A stretch of DNA of 64,000 nucleotides from Rhizobium lusitanum (GTDB lineage: Bacteria; Pseudomonadota; Alphaproteobacteria; Rhizobiales; Rhizobiaceae): assembly GCF_014189535.1 (NCBI RefSeq), contig NZ_CP050308.1:2145501-2209500 (forward strand), in the 5' to 3' direction. The translations under genes were made by a program, and so were the position numbers. A model generated the notes under the pieces. The model did not search any database, was not told where the DNA came from, and worked only from the letters and a program-made list of their open reading frames with translations. Position 1 is the stretch's first letter. Each line of letters begins with the position of its first letter. Shown in pieces: positions 9,234 through 17,753 of this stretch.

Positions 9234-9744
9234 TTAGCCCGTCACTTTCAAGACTAGCGGCGCGTGACCCGTCGCTTCCATGAAGCGCAGCAGGTCGCTG
9301 CTGGCAATCGACGTCGTCGCGTCGTTCGACAAGGGATGGCAGTTGACGATGTCATGTTCCATCAATTCGGCGTCGAGCACGAAGGTGACATTCCCGCCAG
9401 TGTCGTTGATCGCACCGAACGCCGTCACCGAACCCGGAATGACGCCCAGATATTCCAACAGCTTTTCCGGCTTGCCAAAGGAGACCTTGCTGGCCGCGCC
9501 GATCAGCGTATGCACCGTCTTCAGATCGACGCTGGCGTTCTCCTCGACGGTCAGAAGGAAGAAATTGTCTTTCTTGTCCTTCACGAAAAGGTTCTTCGTA
9601 TGCCCGCCAGGGAATCTCGTCGCGCAGCGATACCGATTCGGCGACGGTGAACACCGGCGCATGATCCTTGGTGCTATGGGAAATGCCCAACCCATCCAGA
9701 AAGCGGAAAAGATCGTCGCGGGTTTTCGGGCTGTTCTCGGTCAT
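9234..9744 (-). pseudogene. Prolyl-tRNA editing protein ProX/YbaK type, frameshifted
   Basis: Trans-editing deacylase that clears mischarged tRNA-Pro. The N-terminal 45 residues (MTENSPKTRDDLFRFLDGLG) are in one frame and the remainder (GGHTKNLFVKDKK to the end LVLKVTG) in the next. The break is at the conserved GGHTKN motif: one extra G in the plus-strand GGG at 9610-9612 explains it. Removing one base restores a full protein of about 169 residues with no other stop. All family motifs (VEENASVDLK, GSVTAFGAIND, CHPL) are intact, which favours a very recent mutation or a sequencing error over decay. Confidence 0.88.
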
Positions 9745-9986
9745 GGCGTCTCGCAAAGAAAATTTGACGCGCCCCTGATACGTCGCCCACAATTCCTTTG
9801 CAATCTTCGAGACGACAAAGCCCGGCGTTTCCGGGCTTTCCGGTCAGCACTGAAAAAACCGCGAATTTTTCTTCGCAACCTCGTCATTTCCCTGTTGCAT
9901 TTGAAAAACGATTGGGCCATATAGCCCCCGTCGCCGCAAGACGACGCCGAACGGTCCAACACACTACCCCGGACTGTTAGGGATGA

Positions 9987-10061
9987 GCGGGTGTAGCTCA
10001 GGGGTAGAGCACAACCTTGCCAAGGTTGGGGTCGAGCGTTCGAATCGCTTCACCCGCTCCA
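9987..10061 (+). tRNA. tRNA-Gly (anticodon GCC), CCA encoded
   Basis: All four stems form: acceptor GCGGGTG/CACCCGC, D stem GCTC/GAGC, anticodon stem CAACC/GGTTG around loop TTGCCAA, and T stem GAGCG/CGCTT (one G-T pair) around TTCGAAT. The discriminator T and CCA are encoded. It forms the left border of the duplicated segment described at 14337-14506. Confidence 0.95.
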
Positions 10062-10160
10062 TTTTTTCCTAAGAGAAACAATAGCTAAGCTCTCTCGTTG
10101 AGCGAAGCATTTTACTGCTCCCACCGAGCTACCGCCGGTAGCGTTAAGGTAACTGGGATC
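9987..10160 (+). repeat. Left copy of tRNA-Gly-containing direct repeat (att-like)
   Basis: This segment (tRNA plus about 100 bp downstream) recurs, diverged, at 14337-14506. From the anticodon stem to the tRNA end 41 of 49 bases match; the shared block TCGTTGAGCGAAG is exact; the last 38 bases match at 30 positions. The 10062-10394 gap to the next gene holds this flank and a possible promoter (TTGACT at 10302, TAGGTT at 10325, 17-bp spacer). Confidence 0.8.
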
Positions 10161-10394
10161 ACCTGGGGCATCGGGCGATGCGGATTTGGCATCACGCCCC
10201 CGGCCACTCGATGCGGCGCGGTCGCGAGAATAAACAGCTCAACCTGAGTGCTACAGTTGATTTTTTGTAATTCTGACAAACGGGCCCCGCCGAATGTTGG
10301 ATTGACTCTATCGTATGCAATGCATAGGTTTTTGTAATATTCTTGCCGTGCGCCTGCGTTAAAACATGACAAAACTGGCTGACGAGGCATCTTG

Positions 10395-10946
10395 ATGGAC
10401 ATGACCGACCCGTCTCGCGATGACTGTCCCGAGGAATTCAATCTCACACGTCGGAAATTGATGGTAGGCGGTGCCTTGTTCGCTGGAGGCATGTTGCTGT
10501 CTCCGGAGATTTCGGCTCAAACTCTAGGTGCGGTCGCGCCGGAGGTTTCATCAAACTTCATGGACGTGTCGTCTCTTCTCATCGACCACCATCTGGATCC
10601 TGAGGTCGGGGCACGCATGGCTGCCGCCATGCTGCGGATAAATCCGGAGATTGCGCAGGACATCGGCGCAATTATTGACATCGCAAAGAAAAAGAACGCC
10701 AGGATCGTCGAAGATTTCTTCGCCGATATTCCGGAAGGACGCCTGAAGGACACCGCCCTCGCCATCATTTCGGCCTGGTATACGGGCGTTGTGGAAAATT
10801 CCGCCAACGCGGAGGTCTTCGCCTTCGAGACGGCGCTTATGTACCAGCCGACCCATGACGTCATGACAATCCCGACCTACGCGATATCCGGTCCGAATGG
10901 ATGGAATGCGGAGGCCCCGGCTCTTGGCGATATGCCGACATTCTGA
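10395..10946 (+). CDS. Small (subunit 3) Tat-exported subunit of a membrane-bound flavin dehydrogenase
   Basis: A 183-residue protein with a Tat signal (TRRKLMVGGALFAGGMLL, about 20-37). It matches in order, size and character the small subunit of gluconate 2-dehydrogenase / sorbitol / fructose dehydrogenase complexes, which carries the flavoprotein through the Tat system. Motifs IAQDIGAIID and ALMYQPTHDVMTIPTYAISGPNGW resemble that family. It is first of three genes with the GMC subunit (148 bp later) and a tri-haem cytochrome c. An ATG at 10401 is an alternative start. Confidence 0.85.
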   Translation: MDMTDPSRDDCPEEFNLTRRKLMVGGALFAGGMLLSPEISAQTLGAVAPEVSSNFMDVSSLLIDHHLDPEVGARMAAAMLRINPEIAQDIGAIIDIAKKKNARIVEDFFADIPEGRLKDTALAIISAWYTGVVENSANAEVFAFETALMYQPTHDVMTIPTYAISGPNGWNAEAPALGDMPTF

Positions 10947-11094
10947 CGACAGCCGCCCCGTGCGCGAAGGCGCGTAGCGGGCGGCTTTCACACAAATCGA
11001 GCGAGACGCCCCTGTGGAGGACTTTGTCATGGGATCGGCTTGCGGCGAGGTTTGACGTGCCTATTCGAGTCTTTGGTTAGTTGGAATCGATAAG

Positions 11095-12735
11095 ATGGCA
11101 AATGATTATAGTGCGGACGTCATTGTCGTTGGAACAGGCGTTGTCGGTTGCCTCGTCGCCGAACAGGCGCTGGACGCAGGCCTATCCGTTCTCATGCTGG
11201 AAGCCGGCCCTCGCGTGGAGCGCTGGCAGATCGTTGAAAATTATCGAAACGTGCCGCCGCGCTTCAAGCAAAATTGGAATGCGCCCTATCCGGCGAAGCC
11301 CTGGGCACCGCATATAGAATCAGAGTTGGCAGACGCCACGACCGACTATCTGCAGCTGGAAGGGCCGAATGGGCGTGCATACCGTCAGGGTTATGTGCGC
11401 TATGCCGGCGGCGCTACGTGGCATTGGGCCGGCATCTGTTGGCGGCTGCATCCCGATGATATGCGGATGAAAAGCCTTTACGGCGTCGGCCGCGACTGGG
11501 CGTTTGATTACAACACGCTTGAACCATATTACACCCGCGCCGAATACGCGTTGGGTGTGTGCGGCCCCTCCGAGGTTGAGCTACAATGGCCGCCATTGCC
11601 GCGCTCCAAGCCCTTTCCCATGGGCCGTATTCCTTTCGGCCAGGGTGAGCAACGGTTTACAGAGGCTGCGGCACGGGTTGGCATCACCAATCTTCCCGCC
11701 CCTCAAGCGCGCAATAGCGGCGTTTCCTACGACGGACGACCGCCCTGTTGCGGCAACAACAATTGTTTCCCGGTCTGTCCGATCTCCGCGAAATACGATG
11801 CGGCATCCGCGCTGCCGAGGATCGAGTCGAAGGGCGGCAGGATTCTTGCCAATGCGGTCGTCTACCGGGTGGAGACGGATGCAAAGCAGAACATCCAGGC
11901 GGTGCATTTCTTCAATCCAAATAAGGAAACGCAAAGGGTTGTCGGCAGGCTTTTCGTCATCGCCTGCAATGCCATAGAGACGCCGAAACTCCTCCTGATG
12001 TCCAAGGACGAGCGCAATCCGAATGGCGTTGCCAATCATTCGGATCAGGTCGGGCGCAATCTGATGGATCAACCCAAGATCAGCGCACAGATGGTACTCG
12101 CAGAGCCGATGTGGACGGGCGTGGGGCCTGTGCAAGGCAGCAGCATCATGATGACGGGGCAAGGCGCTTTCCGAAGCGAACATGCCGGCGCCATGCTTCG
12201 CTGCGAAAATGCGGCTCTCAGCGCCGTGGGCGGTCTTGCAGCGCTCTCGAAGGGGCTGGTCGGCAAAGCGCTGGACGCAGAGATACGCAGGCTCTCGGCC
12301 TGCACCGCGCGACTGACGATCGAGCACGAGATCCTGGCCGATCCCAATAACCGTCTGACATTGTCGGATAAGAAGGACTGGCTGGGCCTCAGCAAGCCGA
12401 ACATCTACTATGATGTCGGCGACTATGTCCGCCGCGGCCATCAGGAATATACCCTGCCGCTGCTGAAGAAACTGATCGCGGAACTTGGCGCCGTCGAAAG
12501 CAGCATCGCCACGACCTTCACCAATAGCGACCACATGATGGGGAGCTGCATCATGGGCACCGATCCCACGGACTCTGTCGTCGATGTCGACTGTCGCGCG
12601 CATGATCATCCGAATCTTTTTCTGCCGGGCGGCGCGGCGATGACCACGGGCGGATGTGGCAACAGCACCATCACCATGGCGGCTTTGGCCATGAAGGCCT
12701 CCGATGCCATCGTTGACCAGTTGAAGCGAGGCTGA
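11095..12735 (+). CDS. GMC-family FAD dehydrogenase, large catalytic subunit
   Basis: A 546-residue periplasm-facing flavoprotein that would oxidise a sugar, sugar acid or polyol and pass electrons to the cytochrome c subunit. FAD motif VVGTGVVGCLVAEQAL at residues 11-26; GGATWHWAG near 105; a cysteine cluster CCGNNNCFPVCPISA near 220, the region that binds an iron-sulphur centre in the glucose/fructose dehydrogenase relatives; active-site His in HMMGSCIMG; end GGAAMTTGGCGNSTITMAALA. It has no own signal peptide, consistent with export with the Tat-bearing subunit. Substrate cannot be deduced. Confidence 0.9.
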   Translation: MANDYSADVIVVGTGVVGCLVAEQALDAGLSVLMLEAGPRVERWQIVENYRNVPPRFKQNWNAPYPAKPWAPHIESELADATTDYLQLEGPNGRAYRQGYVRYAGGATWHWAGICWRLHPDDMRMKSLYGVGRDWAFDYNTLEPYYTRAEYALGVCGPSEVELQWPPLPRSKPFPMGRIPFGQGEQRFTEAAARVGITNLPAPQARNSGVSYDGRPPCCGNNNCFPVCPISAKYDAASALPRIESKGGRILANAVVYRVETDAKQNIQAVHFFNPNKETQRVVGRLFVIACNAIETPKLLLMSKDERNPNGVANHSDQVGRNLMDQPKISAQMVLAEPMWTGVGPVQGSSIMMTGQGAFRSEHAGAMLRCENAALSAVGGLAALSKGLVGKALDAEIRRLSACTARLTIEHEILADPNNRLTLSDKKDWLGLSKPNIYYDVGDYVRRGHQEYTLPLLKKLIAELGAVESSIATTFTNSDHMMGSCIMGTDPTDSVVDVDCRAHDHPNLFLPGGAAMTTGGCGNSTITMAALAMKASDAIVDQLKRG

Positions 12736-12737
12736 GC

Positions 12738-14157
12738 GTGGACACTTTCTTCCGTCTTCTCGGCGCTGCAATCTGTCTGATGTCCGCTAGCTCGACGGCT
12801 TTTGCTGCCGATGATGATGCGCAAGCGGCCTCCGTCAAGCGCGGCGCATATCTCGCCACCGCTTCGGACTGTTCGGCCTGCCACACGGCGCCAGGTGGCA
12901 AGCCATTCGCGGGCGGACTTGGCATCGTCTCCCCGGTGGGCACGATTTTCTCCACCAACATCACGCCTTCTGCGACGGCAGGCATTGGGCAATATACGGA
13001 AGAGCAATTTGCCCGGGCCGTGCGGGCGGGCGTTCGGGCCGATGGTGCGCACCTCTATCCGGCGATGCCGTACACATCATATAACGTGCTGACGGACGCG
13101 GATATCCACGACCTCTACACTTACTTTCAGCACGGCGTCGCACCCGTCGACACCGCGCCGACGCGCACCGCGCTACCGTTTCCGATGAATATTCGCCTGT
13201 CGATGATGGCGTGGAACCTGCTGTTCCTCGGCAGCGGCCATAGCGAGGCCGATGTCACGCAGTCTGCCGAGTGGAATCGCGGCAAATATCTGGTCGATGG
13301 GGCGGCGCATTGCAGCACCTGCCATACGCCGCGCGGCTTCCTGATGCAGGAACTGTCTGCGCACTATCTGGGTGGCGCGCAAGTCGGCCAATGGTATGCG
13401 CCAAACATCACCTCGGATGCCACCAGCGGCATTGGAAGCTGGAGCAAGGACGAACTGGCTCGCTATCTGGCGACCGGCTCGCTGCCCGGCAAGGCGCAGG
13501 CCGCGGGCAGCATGGGGGGAGGCCGTCGAGCACAGCTTTTCCCAGCTCACGCTGGACGACATCTCGGCGATATCAACCTATATCAAAACCGTGGCGCCGC
13601 TGCATGATGCGTCGGATGAGCAGTCCAGGTTTGGCTACGGCAAGCCCGTCTCGCAGCTTGCAAGCTTGCGCGGGGCGAACCCGATCCGTTCGGATACGGA
13701 CGAGCAAGCCAGCGGCGCGGTGCTGTTTTACGGCAATTGCGCTTCCTGCCACCAGGCTTCCGGCCAAGGCAGCAAAGATACCTATTATCCGAGCCTGTTC
13801 CACAATTCGGTGACCGGTGCGGCTAATCACAGCAATCTGATCGCCACGATCCTGAACGGCGTCAACCGGACGACACCCAAGGGCCAGGCCTTCATGCCCG
13901 GTTTCGGTGGCAAGGCGAACGACATCAATGCTCTGAATGACACCCAAGTCGCGACGCTGGCGAACTACGTGATTGACAACTACGGCCGCACCGGCACCCC
14001 GGTCACACCGGCCGATGTCGCGCAGGTGCGGGCCGGCGGCCCTGCGTCTTCGCTCCTGCTGCTCGCACGCATTGGCATCGCGATGGCCGTCATTGTGGGC
14101 TTGGCGATCGTGCTGCTGCTTGTTGTTTGGCGACAGCGGCGGGTCAGGCCGGCTTAG
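12738..14157 (+). pseudogene. Tri-haem cytochrome c subunit of the dehydrogenase, frameshifted
   Basis: Membrane-anchored electron acceptor of the complex. A GTG start two bases after the GMC stop begins a signal peptide (1-23); haem motifs are CSACH (45-49), CSTCH (near 194) and CASCH (near 13738). The first two lie in one frame and the third, with the C-terminal membrane anchor, in the next. The break is a run of six G at 13514-13519; five G restore AAGSMGEAVEHS and a full protein of about 472 residues. As written, the protein would stop at 13607 without the third haem and anchor. Sequencing error, phase variation and true loss are all possible. Confidence 0.88.
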
Positions 14158-14336
14158 CTGGCCTCTCTGTGTCCGTTAGCGGTTACGCTCCCTACGGATA
14201 ACTGACGGATCGGCTTCCGGGCCTTGCTTTCGTCCAGTTCGAGCCGCCGTCCAACAGATTAACCTCGCACCATTCGAGGCCTCCCAGACTGCATCAAAAT
14301 AACTTATTGATATAATATTATATTATCGCACATTCG

Positions 14337-14409
14337 GCGACCGTAGCGTAAGGTAACTGCAACTTTGCTAAGGTTGAGGTCGAGGGCTCCAATCCCTTCG
14401 CCCGCTCCG
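14337..14409 (+). pseudogene. Decayed tRNA-Gly copy
   Basis: A degenerate tRNA aligned over its whole length to the tRNA-Gly at 9987. The anticodon stem survives with one G-T pair but the loop reads TTGCTAA (GCT). The T stem keeps pairing through a compensatory change (GAGGG/CCCTT), while its loop (CTCCAAT) is altered; the D arm is shortened and two acceptor pairs are lost. It is unlikely to be a working tRNA. The segment from 14158 to this point holds no gene. Confidence 0.75.
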
Positions 14410-14506
14410 TTTTTCTTAAAAACAGCAGACTAGCTCTTTCGTTGAGCGAAGTGCGTTTGATATTTTCCAACGAGATACCACCGACAGCGTTGAGGTTACC
14501 GGGATC
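14337..14506 (+). repeat. Right copy of the tRNA-Gly direct repeat (att-like)
   Basis: Matches 9987-10160 in the same orientation, including about 100 bp past the tRNA, and closes a 4.35-kb segment holding only the dehydrogenase operon. Between 14507 and 14840 I see no gene or clear signal. Confidence 0.75.
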
Positions 14507-14840
14507 GCTGTGGTCAACCAAACCTACCTGGCAGTGGCTTATCGCAGCAACGGGTGTGTTCGCGAGCTGTGAATCGGCGCAGGTTTCCGTTGCTGATAGA
14601 CGCCATAAGCAATTGTTTTTGCAGAGGCGACCGGAGCCATTACGCGATGCCTATTCGCACATTCGGTGTTCAAACGCATCGAATGAAGGAACTCTAAGGC
14701 GTCCAATGCCGTTTCAACTGAAGCGTCTCTCCCGGTGGCCAACTTGGCGATCGTGGAAAATTCTTAGATCCAAGCCGTTCTCGTCGACAATCTTAGCCGT
14801 GCATTCGGGCATGTCCCTGGTGAATATGGAGTAATACGTA

Positions 14841-15167
14841 ATGTACAACGCGAAACGTGATGGACAAGGTGGCGGCGTCTCAAGCGCAATCCCCTCAATG
14901 GGTCTCATTGAGGGGCGGATCACGGTTCTCGAGGTTGTGGCCATGACTTCACTCGGGCTTTTGCTTCAGGCCGGAGACAAGCGTGCGGCTCAACATGTAC
15001 TATCGACCATTCGGAAAGCCATGCGGGCAAAATGCGATGATATTCATCTGGGTGCGTCGGATGCTGACTCAGCGATTGCCTATGCGCAGGAACTGCTCAA
15101 TGCAACTTTGGACAGTACCGAGCTTCTGACGCCAAAATCGATCGCCGATGACCTTTTGATCGCCTGA
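14841..15167 (+). CDS. Hypothetical small helical protein
   Basis: I do not recognise this 108-residue protein. GGAG nine bases before ATG 14841 supports the start; MGLIEGRI (from 14898) is an alternative. The body is predicted helical (ITVLEVVAMTSLGLLLQAGD, then HVLSTIRKAMRAK) with no signal peptide, Cys pair or known motif. It ends 46 bp from the convergent aldehyde dehydrogenase. Confidence 0.55.
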   Translation: MYNAKRDGQGGGVSSAIPSMGLIEGRITVLEVVAMTSLGLLLQAGDKRAAQHVLSTIRKAMRAKCDDIHLGASDADSAIAYAQELLNATLDSTELLTPKSIADDLLIA

Positions 15168-15213
15168 TACCTGGCCCTCCATTCGACATCCGGGCCATCG
15201 CCGTCGACCCCGC

Positions 15214-16641
15214 TCAGGCATCATCGTAACCGACGACGCCCTTGATCTCCGTGAATTCATGCAGGCCGAACTTGCCGTATTCGCGGCCGTTGCCCGATTG
15301 CTTGTAGCCACCGAAGGGAGCCATCCCGTCCCAGGCCGAGCTGTTGAGGCGGACCGTGCCCGCGCGCAGCCGTCCGGCAAGCGCCCGCGCCTCCTGCGGA
15401 TCGCCCTGGACATAGGCGGCAAGGCCATAGGGCGTGTCGTTGGCAATCGCCACCGCCTCATCCTCAGTCTCATAGCCGATGATCGACAGCACCGGCCCGA
15501 AGATCTCCTCGCGGGCGATGGTCATCGAATTGGTTACGCGCGTAAACACTGTCGGGCGCACGTAGTAGCCAGCATTGAGATGCGAAGGCCGTCCGAGTCC
15601 ACCCGCCACCAGTTCCGCGCCCTCCTCGATCCCCTTGGCAATCAGCGCCTGGATCTTCTCGAACTGGAGAGCACTGACGACCGGCCCGAGTGCCGTGCGC
15701 GGATCCGAGGGAGCGCCGACGACCAGCGACGCCGCCTCGCGTGCAGCGATCGCGCCAGCCTCGTCGATATGCTCCGCCGGCACCAGCATGCGCGTCGGCG
15801 CATTGCAGGACTGGCCGGAATTGTTGAAGCAGCGGCGCACGCCGCCACTGACAGCCGCCTCGAGATCGGCGCTGCGCAGCACGATATTGGGGGACTTGCC
15901 GCCGAGCTCCTGATGGACGCGCTTGACGGTCGGGGCGGCGGCCTGCGCAACCGCGATGCCGGCGCGGGTCGAGCCGGTGAAGGACACCATGTCGATATCA
16001 GGATGGCTCGACAGCACGGCACCGACGGTAGGGCCATCGCCCTGCACGAGGTTGAAGACGCCCTTGGGGACGCCTGCCTCATCGAGAATCTCGGCAAAGA
16101 TGATGGCGTTGAATGGCGCGATCTCGGAGGGCTTCAGCACCATGGTGCAGCCCGCCGCCAGCGCCGGCGCGACCTTGCAGGCGATCTGGTTCATCGGCCA
16201 GTTCCACGGCGTGATCATGCCGACGACGCCGACCGGCTCGTGCACGATCCGGGTGGAGCCTTGCATATAGTCGAACTGGAAAGCCTCGAAGGCTTCGATC
16301 GTCTTCTCGAAATGGGCGATGCCGATACCGGCCTGGTCCGACCGCGCCATGGCGAGCGGCGCGCCCATCTCGCGGGAAATGATGTCGCCGATCTCGTCGT
16401 TGCGGCGTCTCAGGATCTCGAGAATGCGCTTCAGCAACGACAGCCGCTCATCCTTCGTCGTCCGCGAGAAACTATCGAAGGCAGCGCGGGCGGCCTTGAC
16501 GGCCTTCTCGGCATCCGCGACCGAGCCCAATGCGATCGTTCCCATGGACTGCTCGGTCGCCGGATCGATGACCTCGAGCGTCTTCAACACCTCGGGATCG
16601 ACCCATTTGCCGTCGATATAGAATTTGTGGGCGTTTTCCAT
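15214..16641 (-). CDS. NAD(P)-dependent aldehyde dehydrogenase
   Basis: A 475-residue cytoplasmic enzyme oxidising an aldehyde to the acid. Motifs: PWNWPMNQIACKVAPALAAG, GSTRAGIAVAQ (cofactor loop), HQELGGKSPNIV with catalytic Glu, GQSCNAPTRMLV with the catalytic Cys, and EIFGPVLSIIGY. The start at 16641 (MENAHKFYIDGKW) has GGAGA at the right distance; upstream ATGs in frame lack one. Substrate unknown; the gene stands alone, convergent with the small gene at 14841. Confidence 0.93.
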   Translation of the reverse strand: MENAHKFYIDGKWVDPEVLKTLEVIDPATEQSMGTIALGSVADAEKAVKAARAAFDSFSRTTKDERLSLLKRILEILRRRNDEIGDIISREMGAPLAMARSDQAGIGIAHFEKTIEAFEAFQFDYMQGSTRIVHEPVGVVGMITPWNWPMNQIACKVAPALAAGCTMVLKPSEIAPFNAIIFAEILDEAGVPKGVFNLVQGDGPTVGAVLSSHPDIDMVSFTGSTRAGIAVAQAAAPTVKRVHQELGGKSPNIVLRSADLEAAVSGGVRRCFNNSGQSCNAPTRMLVPAEHIDEAGAIAAREAASLVVGAPSDPRTALGPVVSALQFEKIQALIAKGIEEGAELVAGGLGRPSHLNAGYYVRPTVFTRVTNSMTIAREEIFGPVLSIIGYETEDEAVAIANDTPYGLAAYVQGDPQEARALAGRLRAGTVRLNSSAWDGMAPFGGYKQSGNGREYGKFGLHEFTEIKGVVGYDDA

Positions 16642-16871
16642 GGCTGTCTCCATCGCTTGGCCGTCTCGCATTTCCCTGATCGAATAGCAGAATAGCGTGC
16701 CCATTCCGAGAGCGCTGCCGCATATCGGATATCGCCGGCAGAAGATTCCGTGATGTCGGGACTACGCGGCTCATTATTCTCCCGAAAGTCGCATTTCAGG
16801 GTCTCAAATCAGTCTCAATTGACGTTCAGGTCTTTGCAACCAAGCTGCGGACAGATCACGGTAGAGCCAGC

Positions 16872-17513
16872 ATGAAACGACAAACAATCCTGCTGCTCGC
16901 GATGCTGTCGCTCCTGCCCGTCCCGGCTCTCGCCCATCCGCATATCTTCGTTGACGCCAAATTCGAGGTTGTCGCAGCGCCCGACGGCTCGATCAGCGAG
17001 CTGCGCAATATCTGGCACTTCGATGAGGTGTTTTCCTCCTCGGTCGTCATGGATTTCGACAAGGGCGACAATCAGACGCTGAGCGCGAGCGAACTCAAGG
17101 CGGTCGGTAAGACGGTCAGGGATTCGCTTGCGCAGTATAATTACTACACGAACGTCACCAGTAACGGCAAAGCGGTGCCGATGGCCAAGCCCGATGCGAT
17201 CCAGGCCGATTACAAGGACGGTTCACTAACCCTGACCTTTTCGCTGAAGCCCGAACAGAAGACCTTCCTCAAGGGAACCACATCCTTCGGGATTTATGAC
17301 AAGACGCTCTACACAGCAGTCGACTTCGCCACCGACGACGATATGACCATCTCGGGCTCCGCCTTGGGCCGCTGCAAGCGCAAGGTCGTGCGGCCCAATC
17401 CCAAGGAAGTCATGGCGGAGAACCAGGCGGCGCTGACCAGCATGTTCTTCAGCGATCCCAAGGGTACGGACTATTCGCTGCTCGTCGCAACACGGCTGGA
17501 AGTCCAGTGTTGA
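16872..17513 (+). CDS. DUF1007 family periplasmic protein
   Basis: A 213-residue protein with a Sec signal peptide (1-21, ending ALAHPHIF) and the DUF1007 pattern HPHIFVDAKFEVV, ELRNIWHFDEVFSS and LGRCKRKV. The family is usually next to a nickel/cobalt permease and is thought to assist metal uptake. No permease follows here, which is unusual. A terminator follows at 17560. Confidence 0.88.
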   Translation: MKRQTILLLAMLSLLPVPALAHPHIFVDAKFEVVAAPDGSISELRNIWHFDEVFSSSVVMDFDKGDNQTLSASELKAVGKTVRDSLAQYNYYTNVTSNGKAVPMAKPDAIQADYKDGSLTLTFSLKPEQKTFLKGTTSFGIYDKTLYTAVDFATDDDMTISGSALGRCKRKVVRPNPKEVMAENQAALTSMFFSDPKGTDYSLLVATRLEVQC

Positions 17514-17559
17514 TCCCATGCGAAGGACCGGAGAATGCCGTCACGACGAAAAAATGATA

Positions 17560-17584
17560 GCGCCGCGTTTGGCGCCGATTTTTT
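17560..17584 (+). terminator. Terminator downstream of the DUF1007 gene
   Basis: Stem GCGCC/GGCGC with a six-base loop, followed by CGA and six T. It lies about 45 bp after the DUF1007 stop. The rest of the 17514-17753 gap holds nothing clear beyond the start region of the next gene. Confidence 0.6.
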
Positions 17585-17753
17585 CAGGTTCATGAAATGT
17601 TGTGCCGCTATTCTCGCCCGTACTTTCGCAATCGCGACGCCGGAAAGGACCAATTCGTCCATGACCGGTTGCTTTTGAACTTTTTGCTGTTTTGGGAACC
17701 GTAAGCTGCGCTAACAATGCCGCAGGGGCGTCCAGGGATCGGGTGTTGTCAGA

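Noticed and set aside
10112..10492. 126-codon minus-strand ORF after tRNA-Gly
   Set aside because: It overlaps the start of the dehydrogenase small subunit and has no domain. Its end (IPVTLTLPAVARW) is echoed near 14480-14510, but this follows from the DNA repeat; a decayed integrase tail is possible yet unsupported.
14318..14521. Minus-strand ORF with the peptide RAKGLEPSTSTLA
   Set aside because: This is the antisense reading of the decayed tRNA; peptides of this kind are a well-known false annotation next to tRNA genes.
14442..14834. 130-codon plus-strand ORF after the decayed tRNA
   Set aside because: Begins inside the repeat, no ribosome site, no domain, and composition unlike coding DNA nearby.
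15259..16695. 478-codon plus-strand ORF
   Set aside because: Full-length antisense shadow of the aldehyde dehydrogenase, rich in Arg/His/Asp with no motif; the minus-strand enzyme has all catalytic residues.
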